From JABMRF01 sp964584985 (GTDB taxonomy: Bacteria > Patescibacteriota > Patescibacteriia > UBA11705 > JABHMO01): a stretch of 64,000 bases of DNA. Where the stretch lies: the NCBI GenBank assembly GCA_964584985.1, contig CAZPBK010000003.1, positions 1 through 64,000 on the forward strand, given 5' to 3'. Shown in pieces: positions 7,700-16,141 of the stretch. The notes under the pieces were generated by a model that worked only from the letters and a program-made list of their open reading frames with translations, was not told where the DNA came from and made no database searches. Numbering within the stretch: position 1 is the stretch's first letter; each line of letters starts with the position of its first letter. The translations under genes were made by a program, and so were the position numbers.

Positions 7700-9085
7700 A
7701 TGAATATAAAAAGATTGTTTTTAAGGGGGATTATTAAGACTTTTAATTTTTTATCTAAATTTGGACAAAAAATTTGGCGATATTTTAGTTTTGTCGGAAA
7801 AACCGTAAAAGTTTTTAATCGTTTTATTTTTGATTTTATTATTTTCCCTTTTTATAAATTTTACAGATGGTTTAAATACAGATTGATCAATATTTACGCT
7901 CCGGCCAAAAGCAAAGTTTTCTATGTTTTGAATAAGCCGTATTTGATTCATGTTTTAATTATAATAATCGGTATTTTCGTTGTTTCCACCAATATAAACG
8001 CTCAAGAAGCAAGAAAAGATAATTATGGGAAAAATACCATTATTTATTCCATTATCGCCAAGGACGAATTAGAGGTTTTAACCGAGGAAACACAGGTTAG
8101 CCAAGCTCAAAAAAGCGGTGTTCTCAGTTATTTGGATGAAAGTGGAGCAGTGGAAAGCGGATTAAAAAAAGAACAGGCGACCGTCCCCACTGAAAATTTA
8201 TCCGGGGATCTTTCCACTGTCACCGGAGCGGGTTCCGCGGTGGTAAAACCCAACATAATCGAACCGGTCAGTGTGCAAGAAATGGAAACCGTTGTTGAGG
8301 AAAGTTCAGATCGTGATGATATTATTAATTATCAAGTAAAAGCCGGAGAAAATGTTACTTCCATAGCCACTAAATTTGGGATAAGTGTTAACACTATTTT
8401 ATGGCAAAATGGATTGGGAGCAAATAGTTTAATAAGACCCGGTGATGAATTGGAGATTTTGCCGGTTACCGGGGTTGCTCATGAAGTGGAAAGTGGAGAA
8501 AACCTGGGCTCCATTGCCGCAGAATATGATATTGATGTGGAAAAAATTGTAAAATACAACAACCTTTTTGATATAAACGATATTCAAATCGGACAAAATT
8601 TGATAATTCCGGGTGGAGAAAAAGTTTCTCCTTATGTCAGTAGATCAACCTATGCTAGTTCAGTTCCGGAGGTTTCACCGATTAGCAAACTTTTTGTACC
8701 GGAATCAAAGAAAACTTCTTCCGGCAGTACCGGTATGATTTGGCCATCTTCAGTTAGAAGAATAACTCAGTATTACAGTTGGCGTCATACCGGATTGGAT
8801 ATTGGCGGTCCGACCGGCACGCCTATCTACGCGGCCGAGTCCGGGACTGTTATTTATTCCGGTTGGTCAACAGGATATGGATATAATGTTTTCTTGGATC
8901 ATGGAAACGGAGTAAAAACCAGATATGCTCACGCCAGTCGTTTGCATGTTTCCAAAGGAGAAAGAGTGACCAAGGGACAAACCATAATGTCCATGGGCTC
9001 CACCGGCTGGTCTACCGGCCCTCATCTCCATTTCGAAGTCCGGATTAATGGAGTAAGGAAAAACCCTTTGTCCTATATTAGGTAA
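7700..9085 (+). CDS. membrane-anchored M23 peptidase with two LysM domains
   Basis: A 461-residue cell-wall hydrolase of the LytM/M23 type, which cleaves peptide cross-bridges of peptidoglycan in a zinc-dependent way. A long basic N-terminal region is followed by a membrane anchor near residues 82-102 (HVLIIIIGIFVVST). Two LysM peptidoglycan-binding domains follow (INYQVKAGENVTSIATKFG at about 210 and HEVESGENLGSIAAEYDID at about 268). The C-terminal M23 domain retains HTGLD and HLHFE zinc/catalytic motifs. The next gene, also membrane anchored, starts 44 bp later and may share the transcript. Confidence 0.93.
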   Translation: MNIKRLFLRGIIKTFNFLSKFGQKIWRYFSFVGKTVKVFNRFIFDFIIFPFYKFYRWFKYRLINIYAPAKSKVFYVLNKPYLIHVLIIIIGIFVVSTNINAQEARKDNYGKNTIIYSIIAKDELEVLTEETQVSQAQKSGVLSYLDESGAVESGLKKEQATVPTENLSGDLSTVTGAGSAVVKPNIIEPVSVQEMETVVEESSDRDDIINYQVKAGENVTSIATKFGISVNTILWQNGLGANSLIRPGDELEILPVTGVAHEVESGENLGSIAAEYDIDVEKIVKYNNLFDINDIQIGQNLIIPGGEKVSPYVSRSTYASSVPEVSPISKLFVPESKKTSSGSTGMIWPSSVRRITQYYSWRHTGLDIGGPTGTPIYAAESGTVIYSGWSTGYGYNVFLDHGNGVKTRYAHASRLHVSKGERVTKGQTIMSMGSTGWSTGPHLHFEVRINGVRKNPLSYIR

Positions 9086-9129
9086 AGTTAAAATTTCATT
9101 AAAATAAAAGTATTTGAACATTTTTATCA

Positions 9130-9756
9130 ATGGTCAGCAAAAAAAAACAAAAACAAAGGAAAATATTAATTATTTCTGGGATAGCAGTTATTGTCTTTTT
9201 AATTTTTGTTGGACTATTTTTATATAAATCATTTGTTAATTTTATGGAAGTGATTTATCAACAAAACACGGTAAAAAGAATAAAGGGATTTTCTTATAAC
9301 AATGATGAGGAGGTGGCATTAATTGCTTCTGCTATAAGTGATAAAACAGGTGAAATAGTAATGGTCGCTGATAGTTGTTTTCCAAAGTTGCCAACGGATG
9401 ATAATATTATTTTTGTTTCAACCAGGGGAAAAATTAATAAACAGTGGAGGGATGATCTTAGCTTGAATAGGGTTTATGCTTATAATATTAAAACCAAAGA
9501 GTTGACCAAATTGTATGAAGAGCAAAAAAACCGTTTATTAAGAACAGTGGGTATTGAAGGTGAAAAATTAATTCTTATGTATGACTTTATAGACTTTTCG
9601 CCCGGACCGTGTTTTTCGATTTGGGCGGACTGGAGAGATTTTGGTTATTTGGATATAGAAAATCCCAAAGGATTAAAAAAATACCAAGTTCCCGACTATC
9701 AAGTGCAAAAAGGACTTCAGGAAAAAGATGAATGTAAACAAAGGTTCGGATTATAA
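9130..9756 (+). CDS. hypothetical single-span membrane protein
   Basis: A 208-residue protein not recognised as a known family. A basic N-terminus (KKKQKQRK) and one hydrophobic span (about residues 12-34) indicate an inside-out signal anchor. The outer part of about 170 residues is beta-rich, with a few cysteines (DSCFPKLP, PGPCFSIW, DECKQRFG). It follows the M23 peptidase by 44 bp on the same strand, so a role at the cell envelope is likely but not proven. A weak hairpin (CGAC/GTCG near 9782-9798) followed by T8 ends the unit. Confidence 0.6.
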   Translation: MVSKKKQKQRKILIISGIAVIVFLIFVGLFLYKSFVNFMEVIYQQNTVKRIKGFSYNNDEEVALIASAISDKTGEIVMVADSCFPKLPTDDNIIFVSTRGKINKQWRDDLSLNRVYAYNIKTKELTKLYEEQKNRLLRTVGIEGEKLILMYDFIDFSPGPCFSIWADWRDFGYLDIENPKGLKKYQVPDYQVQKGLQEKDECKQRFGL

Positions 9757-9824
9757 GAGTTTGTTTCAATATAAAAAAAGATCGACATAGAGTCGTTTTT
9801 TTTATTTAAATTAAGCAGTTAAAT

Positions 9825-11341
9825 TTATTGTTTTTGACGAAATTGTAAAGCCTCGGCCAAATGCTCGGATTTAATGTCTGAAGAATTTTCCAAATCAGCA
9901 ATGGTTCTGGCCAATTTTAAGATTCGGTGGTAGGATCGAGCCGACATATGCAATTGTTCCATGGCTGATTTTATCAATGTCATTCCTTTATGATCCAGTT
10001 GACAGTATTTTAGAATCTGCTCATTGGACATTTCGCTATTGTACTTTATATTGTTTCCTCTGAATCGTTGTCTTTGTATTTCTTGAGCTGATTTAACTCT
10101 TTTTTTATTTTTTGTGAAGTTTCGCCGGTTTGTTTTTCTTCAATTTTTTGAAAATCCAGCCGAGGTACTTCAATATGTAAATCAATCCTGTCCAAAAGAG
10201 GTCCGGATATTTTTTTGTTGTATTTCATTATTTGAGCGGTGGTACAGGTGCATTTTTTTTCCGGATCATTGGCATAGCCACAGGGACAGGGATTTTGACT
10301 GGCCACCAATACAAACTTGGCCGGAAAGGCTAAGGTTCCTTGAGCGCGAGAAATGGAAATTACACCGTCTTCCAAAGGCTGGCGTAGATTTTCCAAAACC
10401 AGTCTGGGGAATTCCGGCAGTTCATCCAAAAAAAGTACGCCACGATGAGCCAGACTTATTTCTCCGGGTTTGGGCATTTTTCCGCCACCGACCAAAGCCG
10501 CTCCCGAACTGGTGTGATGTGGACTGCGAAAAGGTCTTTGACTGATTACTTGTTCATTTTTTGGCAACAGTCCGGCGATGGAATAAATTTTAGTTATTTC
10601 CAGTATTTCTTCTTTATCCATTTCCGGTAAAATGGTGACCATGTTTTTGGCCAGTAAAGTTTTTCCCGATCCGGGCGGTCCGGTCATAAGCAGGTTGTGC
10701 ATGCCGGCGGCGGCGATTTCCAAGGCTCTTTTGGCTTGTTCTTGTCCGTAAACATACTCCAACCCCAAGCCGGATTTTTCTTTAGGATTTTTATTTACCG
10801 GGAGTTTATTTTTTAGTGGCTGAATTGGGTTTTGCCCTTGCAGATGTTCAACCAACTGAAGAAGATTTTTTACCGGATAAATTTTTGGTCCATTGATTAG
10901 CGCGGCTTCGTCGGCATTTTCTTCAGGAATATACAAGTTTGGTATGTTATTTTCTTTGGCAAATAGAGCTATGGGTAAAATACCGTTGGTATGTCTGGTT
11001 TGTCCGCTCAAGGCCAGTTCCCCGATAAAAAGACTGTTGTTTAATTCGTTTTTCAGTTGTCCCGTGGTTTTTAAAATACTTACGGCAATGGCCAGGTCAA
11101 AACTCGGACCTTGTTTTTTTAAATCAGCCGGAGCCAGATTAACAATGGTTTTATAACGAGGAAATTTTAAGTGACTGTTTTTTATAGCCAGCTTGACTCT
11201 TTCTTTGGCTTCTTGAACAGCGGCATCGGGTAAACCGACAATTATAAAAGCCGGCTGATCGGTTTTGGCCAGATCAGCCTCAACTTCCACCGCTTCTCCC
11301 TTTAATCCGATGGTTGTGCAAGTTTTTATTTTAGAGAGCAT
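9825..11341 (-). CDS. YifB/ComM-type Mg-chelatase-like AAA+ ATPase, frame disrupted
   Basis: Two pieces in different frames make one YifB-like protein of about 505 residues, the usual length. The first piece (from 11341) has the N-terminal ChlI-like domain, Walker A GPPGSGKT (221-228), RSPHHT (272-277) and Walker B FLDELPEF (about 304-311), then leaves the family pattern and stops at 10046. The correct C-terminal sequence (KRVKSAQEIQRQRF, YNSEMSNEQI, ARTIADLE) continues in the -1 frame to 9825. The switch point is a run of seven A residues (10100-10106, minus strand) in the in-frame context A AAA AAA G. This is either programmed -1 slippage, a homopolymer sequencing error, or a real lesion. 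ComM relatives are helicases linked to DNA uptake and branch migration. Confidence 0.85.
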
Positions 11342-11353
11342 TTTATTTTAATT

Positions 11354-11893
11354 TTAAAGTTTGTTGATTAAAAGAACACCTCCTCCGATTGCTCCCACGG
11401 CCAAAACAATCCAACCTATAAATTTTTTATCTCTTTCTTGTTCAAAATTAAATTGTTGTTCTTTGGGCATAATTTCTTGGAGTTTTTTATTAACAAAATT
11501 TTCAGCATCAAGGCATTTGTTAACCGGCAGAGAACAAAATTCAACGGCTGAACGGAGTTCATTTTCTTTGTAGCCTTTTATAAATTTATCGCCTATAAAA
11601 GTTATGGGAATAGCTTCCGGGCTGGTTTGGTAAACCGCAGTGAATTGGACAAATTTTTCATATTCAGGTTTGTTTTTTACATTGAATTGATGAATGTTTA
11701 GATGGGGATATTCCTTATTTTTTAAAGTTTGTAAAAATGAGATTGTTTTGGCGCAATAAGGACATCCGGTTTGAGTGAAAACATAAATATCCATTTTTTT
11801 ATCGGAGGTTTGAGCTTGGGTTATATTTAAAAAAGCAAAACCGCTGATTATAAAAATAAAGCTCAGTGCAAGTAAAAAAAATTTTTTTCTCAT
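11354..11893 (-). CDS. membrane-anchored thioredoxin/glutaredoxin-like protein
   Basis: A 179-residue protein with a signal/anchor at residues 5-25, then a thioredoxin-fold start VFTQTGCPYCAKT with an active-site CPYC pair at about 44-47. The cis-Pro region is AIPITFIGD (about 94-102). A second hydrophobic span lies at the C-terminus (FIGWIVLAVGAIGGGVLL). It is probably a disulfide oxidoreductase on the outer face of the membrane. It lies between lspA and yifB on one strand with gaps under 15 bp, which suggests an operon running dksA-like, lspA, this gene, yifB. Confidence 0.75.
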   Translation of the reverse strand: MRKKFFLLALSFIFIISGFAFLNITQAQTSDKKMDIYVFTQTGCPYCAKTISFLQTLKNKEYPHLNIHQFNVKNKPEYEKFVQFTAVYQTSPEAIPITFIGDKFIKGYKENELRSAVEFCSLPVNKCLDAENFVNKKLQEIMPKEQQFNFEQERDKKFIGWIVLAVGAIGGGVLLINKL

Positions 11894-11900
11894 AAAGTTT

Positions 11901-12365
11901 TTATTCTTTGAAATTTCTTATTATTAAATAAACTCCCGCGCTAACTATCACAATATCGGCAAAATTAAATGTCGGCCAAGTGAAGGCGTTGAAACTTAAT
12001 TGGATATAATCAAGAACCGCGCCTCTGAATATTCTGTCCATAAGATTTCCCAAGGATCCCCCGAGCAACATACTTAGAGGGAGGATGTTTTTTTTAAAAA
12101 AACTTACAGTTTCATTAAAATGTTTTTTAAATAAATAAGCAAAAACAATTCCCAGAAAAAAATAGGCCAGCCAAGGAGAAATATTGATTCCAAAAGCCAG
12201 ATTGGGATTAAATTGAGTTATCAATTTTAATTTTAAAAAACCGTTTTGTAATATAAAAATCCCGGAAGAAGGGATTTTTATAAAAGCTAAAATTTTCAAT
12301 AGCTGATCTACAAAAAACAAACCGAAGATTAACAAAAAACTGACTATTTTATTTTTCCCGGTCAT
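11901..12365 (-). CDS. lspA: lipoprotein signal peptidase (signal peptidase II)
   Basis: LspA is the membrane aspartyl protease that removes signal peptides from prolipoproteins. The 154-residue protein has four hydrophobic spans. The two catalytic aspartates sit in GNLMDRIFRG and in FNFADIVIV, as in the family. It starts 3 bp after the stop of the dksA-like gene and is 7 bp before the thioredoxin-like gene, so it is in the middle of a tight operon. No lgt gene is visible in this window. Confidence 0.96.
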   Translation of the reverse strand: MTGKNKIVSFLLIFGLFFVDQLLKILAFIKIPSSGIFILQNGFLKLKLITQFNPNLAFGINISPWLAYFFLGIVFAYLFKKHFNETVSFFKKNILPLSMLLGGSLGNLMDRIFRGAVLDYIQLSFNAFTWPTFNFADIVIVSAGVYLIIRNFKE

Positions 12366-12368
12366 TTA

Positions 12369-12737
12369 TTAAAGAGATTTTAGCTTTTTTTTACATTCAA
12401 TGCAGGCGCCGGATGTCGGGCGAGCCAAAAGTCTTTTTGGTTCAATCGGATGTCCGCAATATTTACAATTGCCGTATTCTCCCTTGTCTATTCTTTTCAA
12501 AGCTTTTTTTACATCACGCAAGGATTTCTCTAAAGTATTTTCCAGAGATAGATTTAATCCGTATTTAGCTACTTCTGAAGTATTGTCGGTTTCATCGTCG
12601 CCAATATCTTTGAATTGGGCGTCATAATCATCCGGATTGTGTGGATTTTTTTTAGCAAACTTGGAAAGTTCTTTTTCCAATCTTTCCTTTTCTTGCTCAA
12701 GCTTTTTTTTGATTTTTTCCAGTTCTTTTTTGGTCAT
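12369..12737 (-). CDS. DksA/TraR-type zinc-finger protein
   Basis: A 122-residue protein with a long N-terminal coiled coil (about residues 3-32), an acidic middle stretch and a C-terminal four-cysteine zinc finger (C91, C94, C112, C115; GNCKYCGHPIEPKRL and GACIECKK). This is the DksA/TraR arrangement. DksA acts through the secondary channel of RNA polymerase; whether this short version does so is unknown. Its position directly before lspA with 3 bp spacing is operonic. Confidence 0.88.
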   Translation of the reverse strand: MTKKELEKIKKKLEQEKERLEKELSKFAKKNPHNPDDYDAQFKDIGDDETDNTSEVAKYGLNLSLENTLEKSLRDVKKALKRIDKGEYGNCKYCGHPIEPKRLLARPTSGACIECKKKLKSL

Positions 12738-12851
12738 ATGGTTTTTCTTATTAATACAATTTTATTATAGCTTGTTTTTTTGGTAAAAACAAGGTTTTTT
12801 TTAAGTAAAATAATTGTCACATAAATCTATTTTATTGTCAAAGAGTTAAAT

Positions 12852-12882
12852 AAAAAACGCCCTTGTTAAAAGGACGCTTTTT
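12852..12882 (-). terminator. terminator after desulfoferrodoxin
   Basis: On the minus strand an AAAAAGCGTCCTT / AAGGGCGTTTTTT stem of 13 pairs including wobble, with a five-base loop, ends in TTTTTTA. It is directly downstream of the desulfoferrodoxin stop and closes the oxidative-stress cluster. Confidence 0.85.
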
Positions 12883-12890
12883 AAGTGGCT

Positions 12891-13265
12891 TTATTTTTTC
12901 CAAAGTCCGTGTAAATTACAGTACGCCCGCGCCGTATAATCTTCCGGAGATTCGCTAAATACAGCTTCCGGTTTTTCTCCGGGTTTTAAAAAACGGCGAA
13001 TTGATTTTGTTTCAGTTAAAAGTTCAATCCATTCAATGTGGTGTTCCTCACTCATGGGATGAGGATCTTCTCCAACTTTTATTTGTAAACCTTGATCGGT
13101 TTTTTTCACCACCGGCACATGTTTTTCCTCAGTCGCGTCAATGCTATTGCCTTGTTTAAGTTCCATTGGTTGGCCGCAACAAACCAATTCACCTTTTCCG
13201 CTGTGAACAAGAATCACAATATTGCCGCAAACATTGCATTTGTAAACGCTGTGCATTTTTGGCAT
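12891..13265 (-). CDS. dfx: desulfoferrodoxin (superoxide reductase)
   Basis: Superoxide reductase reduces superoxide to hydrogen peroxide without releasing oxygen. The 124-residue protein has both iron centres of the two-domain form: the desulforedoxin-like centre I with C10, C13, C29 and C30, and the catalytic centre II ligands H49, H69, H75, C116 and H119 (motifs EKHVPV, PHPM, HHIEW, YCNLHGLW). It lies 19 bp downstream of rubrerythrin on the same strand, so superoxide and peroxide removal are coupled in one operon. This points to an anaerobic or microaerophilic life style. Confidence 0.96.
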   Translation of the reverse strand: MPKMHSVYKCNVCGNIVILVHSGKGELVCCGQPMELKQGNSIDATEEKHVPVVKKTDQGLQIKVGEDPHPMSEEHHIEWIELLTETKSIRRFLKPGEKPEAVFSESPEDYTARAYCNLHGLWKK

Positions 13266-13284
13266 AAAAAAAGGAAGTTATTTT

Positions 13285-13854
13285 TTAGTATTCTTCGCAT
13301 TTTACTTGATAATAGCCTTTGGGGTGATCACAGCTTGGACATATTTCCGGGGCTTCATTACCGGTATGAATATATCCGCATTCGCGGCAAACCCAAACCT
13401 TTTCTTCTGATTTTTCATGAACAGTGCCGGCCTCAACTTCGGCTAACAGTTTTCTGTATCTTTCTTCATGATGTTCTTCCGCTTTGGAGATTGACCGTAA
13501 GCGTTTGGCTATTTTTTCGTAACCTTCTTCTTCGGCAGTTTTGGCGAAATCAGGATACATTTCAGTGTTTTCGTAGTGTTCTCCTTCGGCCGCCGCTTTT
13601 AAGTTTTCAGCGGTATTTCCGTAGGTGGTTGGTGAAAAAGTTTCTACGGTTATTTTTGCTTGATCGCCTTTTAGTTCTTGAATATGTTCAAAAATTCTTT
13701 TGGCATGAACCAACTCTTGTTCGGCTGTTTCGGTAAACACTCCTGAAATTTGCTGATAGCCTTCTTTTTTAGCTACTTTGGCGTAATAAGTATAGCGATT
13801 TCTGGCTTGAGTTTCCCCAATAAAGGCCTTGGTTAAATTTTCCAGTGTTTTCAT
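13285..13854 (-). CDS. rbr: rubrerythrin
   Basis: Rubrerythrin is a non-heme di-iron peroxidase. From the ATG at 13854 the protein has 189 residues, the normal length; an ATG 39 bp upstream adds a stretch unlike the family. Di-iron ligands are visible as E14 in IGETQAR, E47xxH50, E94/E97 and E126xxH129. The C-terminal rubredoxin-like domain has C156, C159, C172 and C175. It sits between a Fur-family regulator gene and desulfoferrodoxin. The perfect 25-bp dyad at 13881-13905 lies just upstream, probably the regulator's binding site. Confidence 0.96.
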   Translation of the reverse strand: MKTLENLTKAFIGETQARNRYTYYAKVAKKEGYQQISGVFTETAEQELVHAKRIFEHIQELKGDQAKITVETFSPTTYGNTAENLKAAAEGEHYENTEMYPDFAKTAEEEGYEKIAKRLRSISKAEEHHEERYRKLLAEVEAGTVHEKSEEKVWVCRECGYIHTGNEAPEICPSCDHPKGYYQVKCEEY

Positions 13855-13880
13855 ATTTTTTGTTTTTCCAAATAAGATGA

Positions 13881-13905
13881 TTTTTATGATCAAATATCAT
13901 AAAAA
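13881..13905. promoter_or_regulatory. candidate PerR/Fur operator
   Basis: TTTTTATGAT (13881-13890), a five-base spacer and ATCATAAAAA (13896-13905) form a perfect 10-bp inverted repeat. It lies between the PerR-like gene and rubrerythrin, about 27 bp before the rubrerythrin ATG. AT-rich dyads with ATnAT half-sites are typical of Fur-family operators. A TATGAT within it could serve as -10 element. Confidence 0.6.
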
Positions 13906-13930
13906 GATCTTTTTGAAAAATGTTATTAAT

Positions 13931-14326
13931 TTAGTTATTTATTTTATGATTTTTTTTACATTCATGACATTTTCCCACAAAACTCATATTTATTTTTTGA
14001 ATACGACCAAAAGAGTGCACCTTGGTATTTACATGATCTTTGATCATTTCGGTTGCACCTGTTTCCAGGTTCACATCCTTTACCTTGCCACACATTTCAC
14101 AGATAAAATGAAAATGTTTGTCTATTCTGGTGTGATATCTTTTTTGATTTCGTGCGTCGGTAATTGCTTTTACTTTATGATCGTTTTCCAAGGCTTTCAA
14201 GCGTTGAGAAAAATCCTCTTTAGATAATTCCGGTATTTTTATTTTAAGATCATCATAAATTTGCTTTTCCGTGGGATGTTTTTCCGGGAAAGTAAAATAT
14301 TCCAGTATTTTTTTATTTAAATTCAT
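13931..14326 (-). CDS. Fur-family (PerR-like) transcriptional regulator
   Basis: A 131-residue metalloregulator. The N-terminal winged helix spans about residues 1-65 and the dimerisation domain follows. Two CxxC zinc pairs are present (C76, C79 and C120, C123), the structural zinc site found in PerR and many Fur proteins. Regulatory metal ligands are suggested by H71 and H73 in DKHFHFICEMCG. The genes downstream are rubrerythrin and desulfoferrodoxin, so a peroxide-sensing PerR role is the best guess. It is preceded by the structured transcript at 14421-14753. Confidence 0.9.
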   Translation of the reverse strand: MNLNKKILEYFTFPEKHPTEKQIYDDLKIKIPELSKEDFSQRLKALENDHKVKAITDARNQKRYHTRIDKHFHFICEMCGKVKDVNLETGATEMIKDHVNTKVHSFGRIQKINMSFVGKCHECKKNHKINN

Positions 14327-14420
14327 GTTAATTTAACAATTATTGATTATAGGTTTATTTTATCATTAAAATTTAAAAAGTAAAACCTTAAAAAATTAAT
14401 TTATAAGGCGGATAGTTTTT

Positions 14421-14753
14421 TAAAAATAAAAAAGGCCCGAGATTCGTCCTTGTATTTGAATATTTGACGTCTCGGGCCGAACTTGTCCCGAGATTGACCA
14501 TTTTGGATAACTTTAGAAGATGTTATCCGGGTGGCACAAAAAACTCGAGATGTGTGTGTTGGCATTTCTGACTTACCCCTTCCGGGAGAGAGCCGCGTGG
14601 GGATCTCCTTGTTTTTTTTCGTTTTTGTTTTTGTTTTTAGTGGAGAATTGGCAGAAAGAGTAAATCTTGCCAATGGAAGAAAGGGAATAGAGTGACTTTT
14701 TCCTAAAAGAACAGAAAGAACAGGGACAAAATTGATATGTGAACCAACTTTGT
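14421..14753 (-). ncRNA. candidate structured RNA with own promoter and terminator
   Basis: A consensus promoter (14760-14788) drives transcription leftward through about 330 nt without a convincing gene. The end is an intrinsic terminator: 14470-14478 pairs with 14434-14442 over nine GC-rich bases, followed by a T-rich tail (14421-14433). A third copy of the stem sequence (14487-14493) can pair instead with 14470-14476, so two alternative structures compete. Other hairpins are GGATAAC/GTTATCC (14505-14511 with 14522-14528) and ATTGGCA/TGCCAAT (about 14647-14674). It may be a free small RNA or a leader controlling the perR-rbr-dfx cluster that follows 95 bp downstream. It matches no RNA family I recognise. 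Confidence 0.55.
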
Positions 14754-14759
14754 ACTTAT

Positions 14760-14788
14760 ATTATATCACCGCCAAATACCGATGTCAA
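14760..14788 (-). promoter_or_regulatory. consensus sigma70 promoter of the structured RNA
   Basis: On the minus strand TTGACA (14783-14788), 17 bp, TATAAT (14760-14765). Both hexamers match consensus exactly. Confidence 0.88.
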
Positions 14789-14859
14789 CATAAAAGAGTT
14801 TTTTCTTTAATATTTAGCTAAAATTGAAAAAGATTGACATAAAAAGCACTATTTTTCCC

Positions 14860-14896
14860 TGTGGATAACTCTGTGGATTAGTCTGACATATCCACA
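14860..14896. promoter_or_regulatory. cluster of three DnaA-box-like sites
   Basis: TGTGGATAA at 14860-14868 is the exact complement of the TTATCCACA DnaA box. TGTGGATTA at 14872-14880 and ATATCCACA at 14888-14896 each differ by one base. The three lie within 37 bp. Just to the right, 14898-14906 and 14915-14923 form a perfect CTTTGTATA dyad that overlaps the stop codon of the next gene. Confidence 0.5.
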
Positions 14897-14908
14897 GCTT
14901 TGTATACA

Positions 14909-16141
14909 CTATTCTATACAAAGACGAATATTGGAGCTTGTTTTTTCAATAATATTTAGAACCTTAAAATTATTTGCTTTTAATTCTTTATTAAGGTTTA
15001 TACTGATATAAGGCTGGGAAAATATTCTATTTTTAAGCAAGCATTTATTAAAAGAGTTTTGAATTTTTTCATTGATGTTATTTTTTGGATGGTTGGATTT
15101 GATTTGCTTGGAAAATTCAACAGAAATTGTTTTTTTGTTGGCGGTGAGCTTAACTTGGAAGTTGTTTTCTTGGTCAATAAGGGTGTGTAAATTGTTTTGT
15201 ATATCAAAGCTCCATTTTTCAGGGTCAGCTATTTTATGAATAGCCGGGGTTTGGTCGGGCAGGTATTTTTTTACTTGGGAAGGATAAATAAAGCTTAAGC
15301 TTTTTTTTATAATTTGCTTTATTTGTTGTAAATTTCCTTGGTTTTCCAAGGTTAAAGTAAAGTTATTAGCATATTGTACTAAATTTACCGGTTGATCTAA
15401 ATTTTTAATAATATGAAAAGCCAAATTTTTCAGGCTGTGTTCGGCTTTTTTTTCGCCGGAAAATGCAACATTATATAAGGCAAACTTATAATCATCTTGT
15501 ATTTTGGGTTTGGGTAAAGGGTTTTTTGAAAAAATACTTTCTTGAATATTTATGTCCGCTTTTATTAAGTTATCCTTAATGTGTCCCTTAATCAGCAAAG
15601 GATTGCTGTTTAATCGTTTGGCAAAAGGAACAAAGGCTAATTTTTTTGGTCGAAGTATATAAGCATTAAAATCATTGACAAAGATTTTCGGATTAAGATT
15701 CTTAAATTGTTCAGTTTTGTCTAAATTAAGTGGATAATTACCATAATTAAATTCAGGAAAATATAAAAAACCGTTATTTTGGCTATAAGGCAAATCATTA
15801 TTTCCCAAAAAGGTTAAAGCCGGTCGGTTTTGTGGTGAAATGGAAAATATTTGGTCATTTAAGCTAAAAAAACCGATTTTTTTATCCGAGACCTTTAGAA
15901 ATTCCGACCAATGATACGGTTCGGTCGTACTATTATCGCTTAAAAAATTTAATAAATCTTGTGTTTTGCTTTGATTTAAGTCATCAAGCTTTGTTTTGTC
16001 CAAAAAAATATAAAATTCAGATTCTTGAGGAACCTGCGCGCTCAAATTGTCATAATTTTGATTAAACAAAAACCACCAGCTACCGATAAAAATAAGCAGG
16101 GCTAAACAGCAAAACCAGAATTTTAACCAAAATTTAGGCAT
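14909..16141 (-). CDS. hypothetical membrane-anchored protein
   Basis: A 410-residue protein of unknown function. One N-terminal membrane span lies at about residues 5-27 (WFCCLALLIFIGSWWFLF), followed by a large outer part rich in Asn, Lys and Phe. The opening LSAQVPQESEFYIFLDKTKL resembles the start of the DUF3352-like group, but I cannot confirm this. No catalytic motif is seen. It stands alone between pnp and the DnaA-box cluster. A TAG stop is used. Confidence 0.6.
   Translation of the reverse strand: MPKFWLKFWFCCLALLIFIGSWWFLFNQNYDNLSAQVPQESEFYIFLDKTKLDDLNQSKTQDLLNFLSDNSTTEPYHWSEFLKVSDKKIGFFSLNDQIFSISPQNRPALTFLGNNDLPYSQNNGFLYFPEFNYGNYPLNLDKTEQFKNLNPKIFVNDFNAYILRPKKLAFVPFAKRLNSNPLLIKGHIKDNLIKADINIQESIFSKNPLPKPKIQDDYKFALYNVAFSGEKKAEHSLKNLAFHIIKNLDQPVNLVQYANNFTLTLENQGNLQQIKQIIKKSLSFIYPSQVKKYLPDQTPAIHKIADPEKWSFDIQNNLHTLIDQENNFQVKLTANKKTISVEFSKQIKSNHPKNNINEKIQNSFNKCLLKNRIFSQPYISINLNKELKANNFKVLNIIEKTSSNIRLCIE

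Noticed and set aside
14528..14540. T-box-like GGGTGGCAC on the plus strand
   Set aside because: The promoter and terminator point to the minus strand and no aminoacyl-tRNA synthetase gene follows. The short match is likely chance.
14401..14673. Minus-strand frame of 90 residues inside the structured transcript
   Set aside because: The C-terminal half is built from the terminator hairpin and its competitor, the start has no SD, and no family pattern is visible. RNA structure explains the sequence better.
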